From positions 2,790,001 through 2,854,000 of the forward strand of contig JBBODD010000001.1 in assembly GCA_038002745.1 (NCBI GenBank): a DNA stretch of 64,000 nt. Reading direction: 5' to 3'. The position numbers and the translations under genes are program-made. Below, piece by piece: positions 27,417 to 36,579 of this stretch. Numbering within the stretch: the stretch's first letter is position 1; each line of letters opens with the position of its first letter. The stretch comes from Bacillus sp. FSL H8-0547. Its GTDB lineage: Bacteria > Bacillota > Bacilli > Bacillales > Bacillaceae. Under the pieces are notes generated by a model, which had not been told where the DNA came from, ran no database searches, and saw nothing but the letters and a program-made list of their open reading frames with translations.

Positions 27417-27442
27417 GTTTATGATTTGTTTCTTAAGGGAAA
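27417..27442 (+). promoter_or_regulatory. Sigma-B-like promoter of ytxG
   Basis: GTTTAT, 14 nt, GGGAAA: matches the sigma-B consensus GTTTWW-N12/15-GGGWAW. It lies 33 nt before the ytxG start, downstream of the sigma-H-like site. Confidence 0.65.
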
Positions 27443-27474
27443 CAGTTACTATCGCTTATTTGGAGGTGCTGAAG

Positions 27475-27918
27475 TTGGAAATTATTTTATACTTAGCTGT
27501 TGCACTCATTGCAATTGCATTCACAGTTCTTGTCGTGTTCCTGTCGAAAACGCTGAAGGCGCTGTCGGCTACTTTGAACAATGTAGCAGGCACACTGGAA
27601 GGCCTTGAAAAGCAGGTGCAGGGTATTACCCTTGAAACGACTCAATTGCTGCATAAGACCAATGCTTTGGCAGAAGACATTCAGGAGAAATCCGAAAAAC
27701 TGAATACAGTTGTATCCGCTGTTCAGGGTGTCGGATCATCCCTGCAGAACTTCAATGATTCTGTTCAAAAGGTAGCCGTTTCTGTCGGCACAAACCTTGA
27801 GAAAAACCAGGATAAAATCAATCAGGTCGTCCAGTGGAGCAACGTCGCCATGGATGTCTGGAACAAATGGAAGCTCAAAAAAGAAGTTCGAGAACAGCAG
27901 AAGTACCCGACTATATGA
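27475..27918 (+). CDS. ytxG: DUF948 general stress protein YtxG
   Basis: A 147-residue protein with one N-terminal membrane helix ([20 protein letters not shown]) and a helical heptad-rich tail, like DUF948 proteins. Role unknown; in B. subtilis it is part of the general stress operon. I chose the TTG at 27475 because GGAGGTG lies six nt upstream and the B. subtilis protein starts there. A longer frame to 27400 would overlap both promoters. ytxH follows after 46 nt. Confidence 0.88.
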   Translation: MEIILYLAVALIAIAFTVLVVFLSKTLKALSATLNNVAGTLEGLEKQVQGITLETTQLLHKTNALAEDIQEKSEKLNTVVSAVQGVGSSLQNFNDSVQKVAVSVGTNLEKNQDKINQVVQWSNVAMDVWNKWKLKKEVREQQKYPTI

Positions 27919-27964
27919 ACCCGTTTCAAAAATATAGAAGAATCACAATAGGGAGGAATTTATC

Positions 27965-28462
27965 ATGAGCAAAGATGGAATCAACAGTAAAGATTTTTTG
28001 ATCGGAACACTTGTTGGAGGGATTGTGGGTGCAACAACCGCCCTTTTCCTTGCGCCAAAATCAGGTAAAGAACTTCGTGATAATATTGGAGAACAGGCTG
28101 TCATTGTAAAAGAAAAAACAGGTAAAATCACAAACGACGCCCTTGAAAAAGGCAACGAGTTTGCTGCGATTGCAAAAGAAAAATCAGCCACCCTTTCACA
28201 GGCTGTGACTGACCAGTCTTCACAGATCATGAGCAAAGTGCGTGATCTAAAAGCATCCAAACAGCAAAACGACGAGCAGACAGAAGACGAAATCAGACTT
28301 GCTCCTGAAGCATCCGATGAGCCTCAGCTGAATGCGGAAGTACAATCGCCGGTAAGCCCGGCAGCGGCTCCAACTGCCGGAACAACGCCACATTCAGAAG
28401 AGCTTAAAAAACAAGTGAACAAAGAGATTGAGGAAGCGAAAAAAGAAGAAATCAATAAGTAA
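27965..28462 (+). CDS. ytxH: YtxH-like general stress protein
   Basis: A 165-residue protein of the YtxH-like family: a short glycine-rich hydrophobic segment (GTLVGGIVGATTALFLAPKSG) followed by an alanine/lysine/glutamate-rich amphipathic helix region and a Pro/Ala linker. It is probably membrane-associated through the N-terminus. Function is unknown, although homologues are stress-induced. AGGGAGGAA precedes the ATG. The terminator after it separates it from ytxJ, unlike a simple three-gene operon. Confidence 0.88.
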   Translation: MSKDGINSKDFLIGTLVGGIVGATTALFLAPKSGKELRDNIGEQAVIVKEKTGKITNDALEKGNEFAAIAKEKSATLSQAVTDQSSQIMSKVRDLKASKQQNDEQTEDEIRLAPEASDEPQLNAEVQSPVSPAAAPTAGTTPHSEELKKQVNKEIEEAKKEEINK

Positions 28463-28476
28463 GCTTCCTGAAATAG

Positions 28477-28514
28477 AAAAAACAATCGGCAGCTTAAAGC
28501 CGATTGTTTTTATT
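28477..28514 (+). terminator. Terminator between ytxH and ytxJ
   Basis: AAAAACAATCGGC / GCCGATTGTTTTT hairpin with a T-rich tail; implies ytxJ is at least partly expressed separately. Confidence 0.85.
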
Positions 28515-28565
28515 TTGTCATTTATTCGTATAAAATGTAGGTAAAACCAGTGGAGGCCTAAAATC

Positions 28566-28895
28566 ATGCCAAAAGTAAAAATTGATACAGTAGAAGACTT
28601 CCAGAAAATCACCGAGCAGGAAGGTGTATTCCTGTTTTTTAAAAACAGCTTGACGTGCCCGATTGCCCAGGCCGCCTTTTCTGAGTTCTCCGCGTTTACA
28701 GAAGGGAACGATTCCATTCCCGCCTATTACTTGAATGTGCAGGAAGCAAGACCACTTTCCAACTATATTGCCGAAACATACGGAATCAGGCACGAATCGC
28801 CACAGGCTCTTCTGTTCAAGGACAAGCAGGTTGTCTGGAACGAATCACACTGGAAAATCACAGCAGACTCTCTCAAGCAGGCTGCAGGAAACTAA
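28566..28895 (+). CDS. ytxJ: Bacillithiol-associated monothiol bacilliredoxin-like protein YtxJ
   Basis: A 109-residue thioredoxin-fold protein with a single Cys in TCPIAQAA near residue 34, typical of the monothiol YtxJ family (bacilliredoxin BrxC in B. subtilis), which reduces bacillithiol mixed disulfides. The cis-Pro segment HESPQALLFKD is present. TGGAGG lies upstream of the ATG. It belongs to the ytxGHJ stress cluster but has an intervening terminator. Confidence 0.9.
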   Translation: MPKVKIDTVEDFQKITEQEGVFLFFKNSLTCPIAQAAFSEFSAFTEGNDSIPAYYLNVQEARPLSNYIAETYGIRHESPQALLFKDKQVVWNESHWKITADSLKQAAGN

Positions 28896-28911
28896 CATAA
28901 GAAAAGCAAGA

Positions 28912-28947
28912 AAAGCGGAGCCGAAAGTCGGCTCCGCTTTTCTAATT
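28912..28947 (+). terminator. Terminator of ytxJ
   Basis: AAAAGCGGAGCCGA / CGGCTCCGCTTTT hairpin; it merges into the following dispersed repeat. Confidence 0.8.
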
Positions 28948-29064
28948 GTCCAGCTCCACCTCCTAGCTCCTCCGTCAGAACAAAATCCCCCAAAAAGTCA
29001 AGACCGGACTTTTCGGGTGATTTCTTTTCTGCCTGTCAGGGCTAAACGGGAGGCTCCACTTTTC
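28945..29064. repeat. Dispersed ~120-bp hairpin repeat, copy 4
   Basis: Nearly identical to copy 1 in the core (CAGAACAAAATCCCCCAAAA... and GGACTTTTCGGGTGATTTC). It ends directly at the stop codon of the FtsA-like gene, which suggests use as that gene's terminator. Confidence 0.85.
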
Positions 29065-31185
29065 TTACATCCACCTAATACTCAACCGATCCCCCGGAGA
29101 GAGCTCTTCATGGAAACTTGTTTCCTGTTCATTTTTCAGCAGGAGGAAGCGCTTGTTCGTCTGAGCGGGGAATGTGACGTCCACAGCTTTGAACACGTCC
29201 TGGAAGATGAAGGAGCCTGCCTGCTGTTTTTGAATTTTTAAGTCATCGCCGCTTCGTATTTCATCTGATAAGGACAGCAGGTTTCCTCCTCTGTATACGT
29301 GGAGGAGCATTTTCTTAATGACAGTCGGCTCTTGATTATAGAAAATGGTGATGGATTCATAGGCATCCATTTCAAGAGCAGAAAGCACCTGGCCCAGAGT
29401 TGGCCTTTTTTTGCGGACGGCAGCTATCTGATCCCATTCTTTGAACGAGGAATCCGGGTGTGCTTTTTCATGGTTTATCGTGATCTTTCCTGAAAATGCG
29501 TCCAGATGGACTAATCGTCCGTCAACAGACAGGCAGAAGGGCGTGCATCTTGACGCGTCCTGGAAAAGGTCCATGACTTTGTCCGGGAAGGTATAAGTAA
29601 TCACATCCCTGTCAGCGACCGGGTCATTGGGGTCAGCCGGTGTTCCATTTTTTAAGAGCTTCGCCTGCACTGCGACTTGCTCGCCGTTTAAAATGATTTT
29701 CTTCTCCGGTACAACATCAATCAAATCTGAAATGACGACAGGGAGGGAGTGGCCGTCCTTCCCTTTTTGAATCGTTATTTCATCCCCGTTCTGAAGTTCT
29801 TCATCTACTGAACAGCGCCTGCCGTTTTTGCAGATGACCGGTGCTTCGCCGTAGGTGCCGGGAACGGTCACAGAGCGGCCGTTGATCGAAACAAAATAGG
29901 CAAGTCCGGGTTTGCCGTAGTAGCCTGACAGCTGAATGCCGGTTGACAGCAGGCTGTCAGAGACGGTCCGCTTTTTCATCTGAAGAAGTCTCACTTTCTG
30001 TCCATTGACACTGACACTCACATAATGAATCGGATTGATGCTTGAAGTAATCGCGATGCCGATCGGTGTCACAAGCTCCGGTCCTTTTCCTAAGCTCTCT
30101 GAAAGATGAAGCTGCTGAATCGCTTCGATCCCTCTAATGGCAATGCGGTCTTCAGGCAGCGACAATTGCTCTGCAAGCAGGGACGGCAGTCCCGGAGTTA
30201 AGCTGCCTCCCCCGATCAGCATGACAGCTTTTGGAGGCTTTCCGCTGTTGAGCGAGAGGATTTCTTCTTTGATTAATTTCGCAAGACGGGAAGCGGCGGG
30301 CTGTATGGAAGCAGCCGCTGCCTCTTTTGATACGCTTTTCTCATAGCCGAGGATATCCTTAAAACGGATGATCTGTGATGTATTAAGTTCTCTTTTCACA
30401 CGTTCTGCTTCATGAAAATCAAGCAAGTATTCGTCTGAAACAGCTTCTGTAATCGCATCTCCTGCTGAGGGCACCATTCCGTATGCAGTAACCGTGCCTT
30501 CACTTGTTATGGCAATGTCAGATGTGCCTGCCCCAATATCAACCAGAGCCACGTTGAGCCTTCTCATAGATGCCGGTATCAGCACATTAATTGCAGCGAT
30601 CGGTTCCAGCGTCATGGCAAGCATTTCTAAATTTGCTCTTTTTAAAGCGGCCAGGAGAGACTCTGTTACAACCTTAGGCAGAAAGGTAGCAATTATTTCG
30701 GCAGATGCGGTGTGACCCTGCTGGTCGAGCAGGCTGCCAATCTCCTGCTGATCAAGCTTATAGGAAATAACAGAGTAGCCCACGCAGTCATAGCCTGCCA
30801 TGCCGGTTTCTTTCAGGGCGATTTCCTGCTGGGCAAGCTGAACGGCCATTAATTCCAGCTGGGAGACTGCCTCAGCTTCCAGAATCGGTTTTCCTGTTAT
30901 ATCAATGGATGCTTCTGCACGAAGGGTTTTAAGCGCTCTTCCTGCTGCGGCAACGCAGACTTTCGTCAGAGGTCCATGTTTTTTTTCAAGCTTTTCTTTC
31001 ACGGACACAATGACTCTGGCCACAGCTTGAATATCGTGGATTTGTCCGTCGAGCATTGAGCGCTCATTATGTTCTTCCATGACGGCATCAATGACTTCAA
31101 ACACGCCGCTGCGCCGAGAGAGAAGCAGTCCCACGACTGAACGCGTGCCGATATCGAGTGCGAATGTATGGTCAGCTGCTTTCAT
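29065..31185 (-). CDS. FtsA-like actin-fold protein with long C-terminal extension
   Basis: A 706-residue protein. Residues 1-360 are an FtsA/PilM-type actin-fold ATPase: phosphate-1 loop FALDIGTRSVVGL, phosphate-2 ALVDIGAGTSDIAI near residue 220 and the adenosine motif MLIGGGSLTPGLP near residue 320. Residues 370-706 form several repeated segments that each begin with a V/I-x-(V/L)-N-G-x-x-V type strand, resembling small beta-grasp domains. FtsA proper is about 440 residues and sits with ftsZ, so this is a paralogue, not the division FtsA. ATG 31185 has AAAGAGGTG upstream. Role unknown; cytoplasmic filament or scaffold is an inference. Confidence 0.8.
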   Translation of the reverse strand: MKAADHTFALDIGTRSVVGLLLSRRSGVFEVIDAVMEEHNERSMLDGQIHDIQAVARVIVSVKEKLEKKHGPLTKVCVAAAGRALKTLRAEASIDITGKPILEAEAVSQLELMAVQLAQQEIALKETGMAGYDCVGYSVISYKLDQQEIGSLLDQQGHTASAEIIATFLPKVVTESLLAALKRANLEMLAMTLEPIAAINVLIPASMRRLNVALVDIGAGTSDIAITSEGTVTAYGMVPSAGDAITEAVSDEYLLDFHEAERVKRELNTSQIIRFKDILGYEKSVSKEAAAASIQPAASRLAKLIKEEILSLNSGKPPKAVMLIGGGSLTPGLPSLLAEQLSLPEDRIAIRGIEAIQQLHLSESLGKGPELVTPIGIAITSSINPIHYVSVSVNGQKVRLLQMKKRTVSDSLLSTGIQLSGYYGKPGLAYFVSINGRSVTVPGTYGEAPVICKNGRRCSVDEELQNGDEITIQKGKDGHSLPVVISDLIDVVPEKKIILNGEQVAVQAKLLKNGTPADPNDPVADRDVITYTFPDKVMDLFQDASRCTPFCLSVDGRLVHLDAFSGKITINHEKAHPDSSFKEWDQIAAVRKKRPTLGQVLSALEMDAYESITIFYNQEPTVIKKMLLHVYRGGNLLSLSDEIRSGDDLKIQKQQAGSFIFQDVFKAVDVTFPAQTNKRFLLLKNEQETSFHEELSPGDRLSIRWM

Positions 31186-31338
31186 GAACAGCACCTCTTT
31201 CATTTATTCTTATCTAGTTTATCGGCTGATTTCGAAAAAACATCAGCCGTGCGTCATACAGACTCCTGAAAAAGACAGCAAAAACAATCGTCCAAACGCT
31301 TTATTGCTTAAAAGCGTTTAAATGTTAAAGAAAAATGC

Positions 31339-31367
31339 GTGACAACAGGATTGTTTTTGTATATAAT
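31339..31367 (+). promoter_or_regulatory. Sigma-A promoter of aroA
   Basis: GTGACA (31339-31344), 17-nt spacer, TATAAT (31362-31367). A leader of about 135 nt follows with a CATCTG / CAGATG inverted repeat near 31425-31446 and a GCCGG pair near the start; no known riboswitch recognised. Confidence 0.7.
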
Positions 31368-31509
31368 TATCACTAATTACAAAAGAAAATGATTACTATT
31401 TTCTTTTCAGTGCATAATGCATCTGCTTTGAATACGGCCAGATGCTTGAATAAGATGCATGTACAAGCCGGTTTGCCGGTTTCTATAAAAACGGGAAAGG
31501 ATGAGTCAG

Positions 31510-32586
31510 ATGAGTAACGCCGAGTTAGAAGCATTGCGAGAGAGAGCAGAAGAGATTAATCTGCAGATTTTACAGCTGATTAATGAGCGAGGAAAGTTAG
31601 TACAGGATATTGGTAAAGCCAAGGAAGCGCAGGGCGTTAATCGATATGATCCTGTCCGTGAACGAAGAATGCTTAATAAACTGAAAGAAAACAATGACGG
31701 GCCTTTCGAGGATTCCACCATTCAGCATATATTCAAAGAAATCTTTAAAGCGAGTCTTGAGCTTCAGGAAGACGACCACCGCAAAGCCCTTCTTGTTTCA
31801 CGCAAAAAGAAACCTGAAGATACGATTGTGGATGTAAAAGGAGTTAAAATCGGAGACGGCAGCCAGGTGCTGATTGCCGGTCCATGCGCAGTTGAAAGCT
31901 ATGAGCAGGTTGCTGCTGTTGCAGAAGAAGCCAAAAAACAGGGTGTACGCCTGCTTCGCGGCGGTGCCTTCAAACCCCGCACAAGTCCTTACGATTTCCA
32001 GGGTCTTGGTGTAGAAGGCCTGAAAATACTGAAACGCGTTGCCGATGAGTACGATATGGCTGTCATCAGTGAAATCGTCAACCCGGCAGATATCGAGATC
32101 GCGATTCAATACATTGATGTCATTCAGATCGGTGCACGCAACATGCAGAACTTTGAGCTGCTGAAAGCTGCCGGCGCCGTTAATAAGCCTGTGCTCCTGA
32201 AGCGCGGTCTTGCGGCAACCCTTGATGAATTTGTAAATGCTGCCGAGTACATCATTTCACAGGGAAATGATCAGATCATCCTGTGTGAACGCGGCATCAG
32301 AACGTACGAAACAGCAACACGCAACACGCTTGATATTTCAGCGGTTCCTATTTTAAAACAGGAAACGCACTTGCCGGTACTTGTGGATGTGACGCATTCA
32401 ACAGGACGCCGCGATTTGCTTATTCCATGTGCAAAAGCTGCACTTGCAATCGGAGCAGACGGCGTAATGGCAGAGGTTCATCCGGACCCGGCGGTTGCAC
32501 TGTCAGATTCGGCCCAGCAGATGGATTTCGATCAGTTTGCTGATTTCATGAATGAAATTAAACCTTTAATTAAAGTTAAAGCATAA
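31510..32586 (+). CDS. aroA: Bifunctional DAHP synthase / chorismate mutase AroA
   Basis: First enzyme of the shikimate pathway, joining phosphoenolpyruvate and erythrose 4-phosphate, fused to chorismate mutase. The 358-residue protein has an AroQ-type mutase domain at residues 1-90 and a type I-beta DAHP synthase from about residue 100: [54 protein letters not shown] and [12 protein letters not shown]. The mutase domain serves for feedback by prephenate in Bacillus. ATG 31510 has GGAAAGG nine nt upstream and matches the B. subtilis start; an ATG at 31501 overlaps the ribosome site. Confidence 0.96.
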   Translation: MSNAELEALRERAEEINLQILQLINERGKLVQDIGKAKEAQGVNRYDPVRERRMLNKLKENNDGPFEDSTIQHIFKEIFKASLELQEDDHRKALLVSRKKKPEDTIVDVKGVKIGDGSQVLIAGPCAVESYEQVAAVAEEAKKQGVRLLRGGAFKPRTSPYDFQGLGVEGLKILKRVADEYDMAVISEIVNPADIEIAIQYIDVIQIGARNMQNFELLKAAGAVNKPVLLKRGLAATLDEFVNAAEYIISQGNDQIILCERGIRTYETATRNTLDISAVPILKQETHLPVLVDVTHSTGRRDLLIPCAKAALAIGADGVMAEVHPDPAVALSDSAQQMDFDQFADFMNEIKPLIKVKA

Positions 32587-32594
32587 AACCTGTT

Positions 32595-32650
32595 CAGGGT
32601 GCCGCGGAGGAGAGAATTCTTGAATCCGCACGGCACCCTGATTTTGTTTT
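32595..32650 (+). terminator. Terminator of aroA
   Basis: Ten-pair outer stem CAGGGTGCCG / CGGCACCCTG with a large loop, then ATTTTGTTTT. Confidence 0.75.
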
Positions 32651-32761
32651 GCTTGCAACATCATGAGGTTTTATTTATGATAGAAAACAGTGCTGTTTAT
32701 GAAAAACTTTGCTCATTTATGAACAAATACGGTTATATTGCGTAAAAACGCTGTAAATAGA

Positions 32762-32790
32762 TTGCTTACGTTTTCATAGTATCGTATCAT
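32762..32790 (+). promoter_or_regulatory. Sigma-A promoter of ccpA
   Basis: TTGCTT (32762-32767), 17-nt spacer, TATCAT (32785-32790). Confidence 0.6.
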
Positions 32791-32884
32791 TATGTACATA
32801 TAAATTCATAATGATGACATGTTACTTTCAATAATTGTAAATGCTAACTATACATATAGATGGATTTCGAAGGAGTGTAGGAAA

Positions 32885-33889
32885 ATGAACAATATCACGA
32901 TTTATGATGTAGCCCGTGAAGCAAATGTTTCCATGGCTACAGTATCAAGGGTTGTAAACGGCAACCCGAATGTAAAACCGACAACGCGCAAAAAGGTATC
33001 TGAAGCCATAGATCGTCTCGGCTACCGCCCAAATGCCGTTGCACGGGGACTTGCCAGCAAGAAAACAACGACTGTAGGGGTTATCATTCCTGATATCTCA
33101 AGTACTTTTTATGCAGAACTTGCCCGCGGAATTGAAGATATTGCAACTATGTACAAATACAATATTATCTTGAGTAATTCAGATCAAAACCGCGACAAAG
33201 AACTTCACCTGCTGAACACGATGCTTGGGAAGCAAGTAGACGGAATTGTCTTCATGGGCGGAAATATTACAGACGAGCATGTGGATGAGTTTAAGCGCTC
33301 CCCTGTGCCGATCGTTCTTGCTGCCTCTGTTGATGTAAATGAAGTGACGCCTTCAGTAAACATCAACTATGAGCAGGCGTCTTATGATGCTGTGTCCATG
33401 CTGATTGAAAAAGGCCATAAGCGCATTGGTTATGTAACAGGACCAATGGAAGAGCCGATTAATAAAGAAATGAAAATGAAAGGCTATCTGCGTGCCCTGT
33501 CAGAAGCAGGCATCGATGCTGATGAAGCGCTGATCACAGAGGGCGACTATACGTATGATTCTGGCCTTGAAGCGTTTGAGAAAATCAATGAGCTTTCTGA
33601 TAAACCGACTGCCATCTTTGCGGGTACAGATGAAATGGCGCTTGGAGTTGTACATGCCGCTCAGGACCTTGGCTATGTGATTCCAAATGATATTGAAATC
33701 ATCGGATTTGACAACACGAAGCTTGCATCAATGGTCCGCCCTAAGCTGACAACCGTTGTTCAGCCGACTTATGACATCGGAGCTGTAGCTATGCGTCTGC
33801 TGACAAAGCTGATGAACAAAGAAGAAGTGGAAAATCACATCGTTGAGCTTCCGCACCGCATTGAAATAAGACAATCGACAAAATCATAA
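32885..33889 (+). CDS. ccpA: Catabolite control protein A
   Basis: LacI-family master regulator of carbon catabolite control; binds cre sites with HPr-Ser46-P. The 334-residue protein has the LacI helix-turn-helix [20 protein letters not shown] and hinge helix [14 protein letters not shown], then the two-lobed effector domain. ATG 32885 follows AAGGAGTG and equals the B. subtilis start. In B. subtilis motP and motS follow ccpA; here a terminator and convergent acuC follow directly. Two cre-like sites in this window (36477 and 50253) are plausible targets. Confidence 0.96.
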   Translation: MNNITIYDVAREANVSMATVSRVVNGNPNVKPTTRKKVSEAIDRLGYRPNAVARGLASKKTTTVGVIIPDISSTFYAELARGIEDIATMYKYNIILSNSDQNRDKELHLLNTMLGKQVDGIVFMGGNITDEHVDEFKRSPVPIVLAASVDVNEVTPSVNINYEQASYDAVSMLIEKGHKRIGYVTGPMEEPINKEMKMKGYLRALSEAGIDADEALITEGDYTYDSGLEAFEKINELSDKPTAIFAGTDEMALGVVHAAQDLGYVIPNDIEIIGFDNTKLASMVRPKLTTVVQPTYDIGAVAMRLLTKLMNKEEVENHIVELPHRIEIRQSTKS

Positions 33890-33891
33890 TT

Positions 33892-33926
33892 AAAAGGCAT
33901 GAATCCCTTCGATTCATGCCTTTTTT
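33892..33926 (+). terminator. Bidirectional terminator between ccpA and acuC
   Basis: AAAGGCATGAATC / GATTCATGCCTTT hairpin between convergent genes. Confidence 0.9.
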
Positions 33927-33931
33927 CAGGT

Positions 33932-35104
33932 TTAAAGAGAATGCCTGTCTTTCGTTTTGTTCTGACGGATCGGAAAAAGAGCTTTAGCAGTTGTCTGGGC
34001 ATTTTTCTCTTCGATTTCAAGCTTTCTCGGGATGGCTTTATAGTCATCCTTGGAATCGTGCCAGAAGGAAGGAAGTGTGACAGGTGCTTTTGACTGCCAC
34101 TGTTCAATCCATTCGATAGGCAGATTTCCTTCTGCAGGCAGATTCTTCATCTGAAGCCAGATCATCGCCCATGCCCTTGGGACAACTCTCCAAATGTCAT
34201 ACCCGCCGCCCCCGACGGCAATCCATTTACCTCCGCAGTACTCATCAGCGATTTCCTGAGCCAGCTTAGGAATTTCTTTGAAAATAGCGGTTGTTGTCGC
34301 GAAATGGGTAAGAGGATCATAAAAGTGTGCATCTGCCCCGTTTTGGGTAAGAATCACATCAGGCTTAAAGAAAGCGGCAACCTCCCGGATTGACTGCCTG
34401 TAGGCATCCATCCAGGATTCATCTTCAGTAAAGGCATCAAGCGGTACATTGAACGAATACCCGTAGCCCTGTCCTGCGCCGCGCTCGGTCACATTGCCTG
34501 TCCCAGGAAATAAATAGCGTCCGGTTTCATGAATGGACAGGGTGCAGACGGAAGGGTCATCGTAAAAAGTCCACTGCACGCCGTCTCCGTGATGAGCATC
34601 AGTATCGATATACAGCACTTTCGCCTGATACTTTTTCTGAATGTACTTGATTGCAACAGAACTGTCGTTGTATATGCAAAATCCGGAAGCCTTGCCGCGG
34701 AAGCCATGATGAAGTCCGCCTCCAAGATTCAAGGCTCTTTTGGATTTTCCTTCCATAACATGCTCGACTGCTGCAAGCGTGCCTCCGACAAGAAGTGCTG
34801 CGGCGTCATGCATGCCCGGAAAAATAGGTGTATCTTCCGTTCCAATTCCGTAATTCATTGCCTCTTTTTGATCGAGTTCTCCCGCTCCTGCCTTTTTTAC
34901 AGCTTCGATGTACTTTTTGTCGTGAACGAGTGCAAGCTCTTCATCAGTGGCCATTCTCGGAGCTGCGAGCTCGTCATCAGACAATGCATTCATCTTTTTC
35001 AGCAGGTCATAGGTCAACTCAACTCTCAGCTGGTTGAACGGGTGGTCCTGGCTAAATTTGTACTGCTGAAAAAGAGGGGAGTAGATGAAGATATTTTCTT
35101 TCAT
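33932..35104 (-). CDS. acuC: AcuC, acetyl-lysine deacetylase (histone deacetylase family)
   Basis: Zinc deacetylase that removes the acetyl group placed on AcsA by AcuA. The 390-residue protein has class I HDAC features: the tandem His region [10 protein letters not shown], metal ligands in [14 protein letters not shown], and [15 protein letters not shown]. The ATG overlaps the acuB stop as ATGA, so the two are translationally coupled. It is the last gene of the acuABC operon. Confidence 0.94.
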   Translation of the reverse strand: MKENIFIYSPLFQQYKFSQDHPFNQLRVELTYDLLKKMNALSDDELAAPRMATDEELALVHDKKYIEAVKKAGAGELDQKEAMNYGIGTEDTPIFPGMHDAAALLVGGTLAAVEHVMEGKSKRALNLGGGLHHGFRGKASGFCIYNDSSVAIKYIQKKYQAKVLYIDTDAHHGDGVQWTFYDDPSVCTLSIHETGRYLFPGTGNVTERGAGQGYGYSFNVPLDAFTEDESWMDAYRQSIREVAAFFKPDVILTQNGADAHFYDPLTHFATTTAIFKEIPKLAQEIADEYCGGKWIAVGGGGYDIWRVVPRAWAMIWLQMKNLPAEGNLPIEWIEQWQSKAPVTLPSFWHDSKDDYKAIPRKLEIEEKNAQTTAKALFPIRQNKTKDRHSL

Positions 35105-35745
35105 GACGAAATCCCCGGTACATTAGGCCACAGAACAGTATAGCCTTCTTTATCAAGCTCCTCAATTAAAGGCATCGGATTCATTGTCTGAACTCTGAAG
35201 ACGAGAATCTTAAACCGTTCGTCCTGATCAGGATAAACGAGCACACTCGATATATTCACATTGTGTCTGCTGAAAACAGCTGCTGCTTCTGAAAGAACTC
35301 CTGATACATTCGGAACTTTTACTTCAATCTGAGAGCCGGGCTGGTCAGCGCCTGTCAGCTGAACAAATGTATGGAGAAGATCCGTTTCGGTCACAATCCC
35401 CACTAGCTTTCCGTGTTTGATAATCGGTAGACAGCCAATTTTATGCTCATAGAAAATAGACGAGATTTCTTCGACAAAATCAAGCGGATGTCCGGTAATC
35501 GCATCTGTTTTCATAATGGATTTAAGCGGTTTATCAAGTGTTTCCCGGTCATTGGTCAGTTCGAATATGGAAGGGCTCGCATCCTTTATGTCCCTGTCTG
35601 AAACGATGCCGGAGAGCATATCGTTTCCTGACACAATAAGAATATGGCGGATCCGGTGTTCAGCCATTTTTTCGATGGCTTCAGCAATGGTTGCATCCGG
35701 CGGAAGCGTAACGACGTTTTTATTCATGATTTGTTCTACGATCAT
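35101..35745 (-). CDS. acuB: AcuB, CBS-pair and ACT domain protein
   Basis: A 214-residue protein with two CBS motifs (residues 1-125; for example [24 protein letters not shown] and [24 protein letters not shown] in the family pattern) followed by an ACT-like domain. CBS pairs bind adenosyl compounds. Its exact role in acetoin/acetate use is unknown. AAGGGG precedes the ATG. It lies 39 nt after acuA and overlaps acuC by four bases. Confidence 0.93.
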   Translation of the reverse strand: MIVEQIMNKNVVTLPPDATIAEAIEKMAEHRIRHILIVSGNDMLSGIVSDRDIKDASPSIFELTNDRETLDKPLKSIMKTDAITGHPLDFVEEISSIFYEHKIGCLPIIKHGKLVGIVTETDLLHTFVQLTGADQPGSQIEVKVPNVSGVLSEAAAVFSRHNVNISSVLVYPDQDERFKILVFRVQTMNPMPLIEELDKEGYTVLWPNVPGISS

Positions 35746-35784
35746 TCTTATTACCCCTTTGTTTTAAAGCATGAACGAAACATA

Positions 35785-36417
35785 TCAGTACATAAAGCGG
35801 TTTTTGAATCTCAATTGGTCAAACTGCTGAACGGAGTCCTGATCGACTCTTTTTCCGATTTTTGCCATCAGGCAGTTTGCAGGATGAGAACTGATTTCAG
35901 GTTCATCTGTCGCATACCATTCAAGGCCGCCTGCATTCATCATCTTCTCCATGACTTTCCTGTATTCCCATACATTCAGTCCGGTTCCTTTTAGATCCCA
36001 GTGCCAATAGTACTCGGTTGTAATGGTGATGTAATCCTCCATGGCATCATCCATCATCGAAACTCTCAGAAGGTTTTTTCCCACCGAGAAGCCCCGGAAT
36101 TCAGGTATGACTTCAATCGCACCAAGTTCAATCAGATTTTCCATCTTTCCTTCTGACCATCTTTCAAGAGGGTCAGGATACAAATATGTAACATACCCGA
36201 CAATGGTATGGCGATTTCTTGCAATAATAATCCGGCCTTCGGGAAGTCCCGCTATTTCAATCAGCGCCTTGTGCTGCTGCTCAGGCTGCCTAAAAGCCAC
36301 CAGATCCTTGTGAAATTCAAGTCCTGCCAGTTTTTCAGGCTTAATGGGTCCTTCTATAATAAGGGGGCCAAAAGGAGTTTTAATCTCTTTTGCGTTGTAC
36401 GTTTTCGGGTGTTCCAT
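35785..36417 (-). CDS. acuA: AcuA, protein acetyltransferase of AcsA
   Basis: GNAT-type enzyme that inactivates acetyl-CoA synthetase by acetylating its C-terminal lysine. The 210-residue protein has IELGAIEVIPEFRGFSVGKNLL near residue 95, the acetyl-CoA binding region. AAAGGCGG lies upstream of the ATG. It heads acuABC and is divergent from acsA, with promoters about 60 nt apart and a cre-like site between. Confidence 0.93.
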   Translation of the reverse strand: MEHPKTYNAKEIKTPFGPLIIEGPIKPEKLAGLEFHKDLVAFRQPEQQHKALIEIAGLPEGRIIIARNRHTIVGYVTYLYPDPLERWSEGKMENLIELGAIEVIPEFRGFSVGKNLLRVSMMDDAMEDYITITTEYYWHWDLKGTGLNVWEYRKVMEKMMNAGGLEWYATDEPEISSHPANCLMAKIGKRVDQDSVQQFDQLRFKNRFMY

Positions 36418-36454
36418 TCATTCACCGCCTTTTTATTCTGCTGAACTATCATCT

Positions 36455-36490
36455 ATTATACTAGAAAAAATAGAAAATGAAGCGTTTACA
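36455..36490 (-). promoter_or_regulatory. acuA promoter region with cre-like site
   Basis: Minus-strand TATAAT at 36460-36455 with a weak -35 near 36476. ATGAAGCGTTTACA at 36477-36490 matches the cre consensus TGWAARCGYTWNCW at 11 of 14 positions, with the right half perfect, and overlaps the -35 region. CcpA control of acuABC and acsA is known in B. subtilis. Confidence 0.55.
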
Positions 36491-36516
36491 CGAAAAAACC
36501 GGGATTTTTTTAAAAA

Positions 36517-36545
36517 TTGAGAAAAGATAGAAACTGTTCTATAAT
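36517..36545 (+). promoter_or_regulatory. Sigma-A promoter of acsA
   Basis: TTGAGA (36517-36522), 17-nt spacer, TATAAT (36540-36545). Confidence 0.8.
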
Positions 36546-36579
36546 AGAGGATGTATACACTGAACAAGGGGGAATTAAG

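Noticed and set aside
29065-31185. The cell-division gene ftsA itself
   Set aside because: The protein is about 270 residues too long, has a repeated C-terminal region, and no ftsZ or other dcw gene is adjacent.
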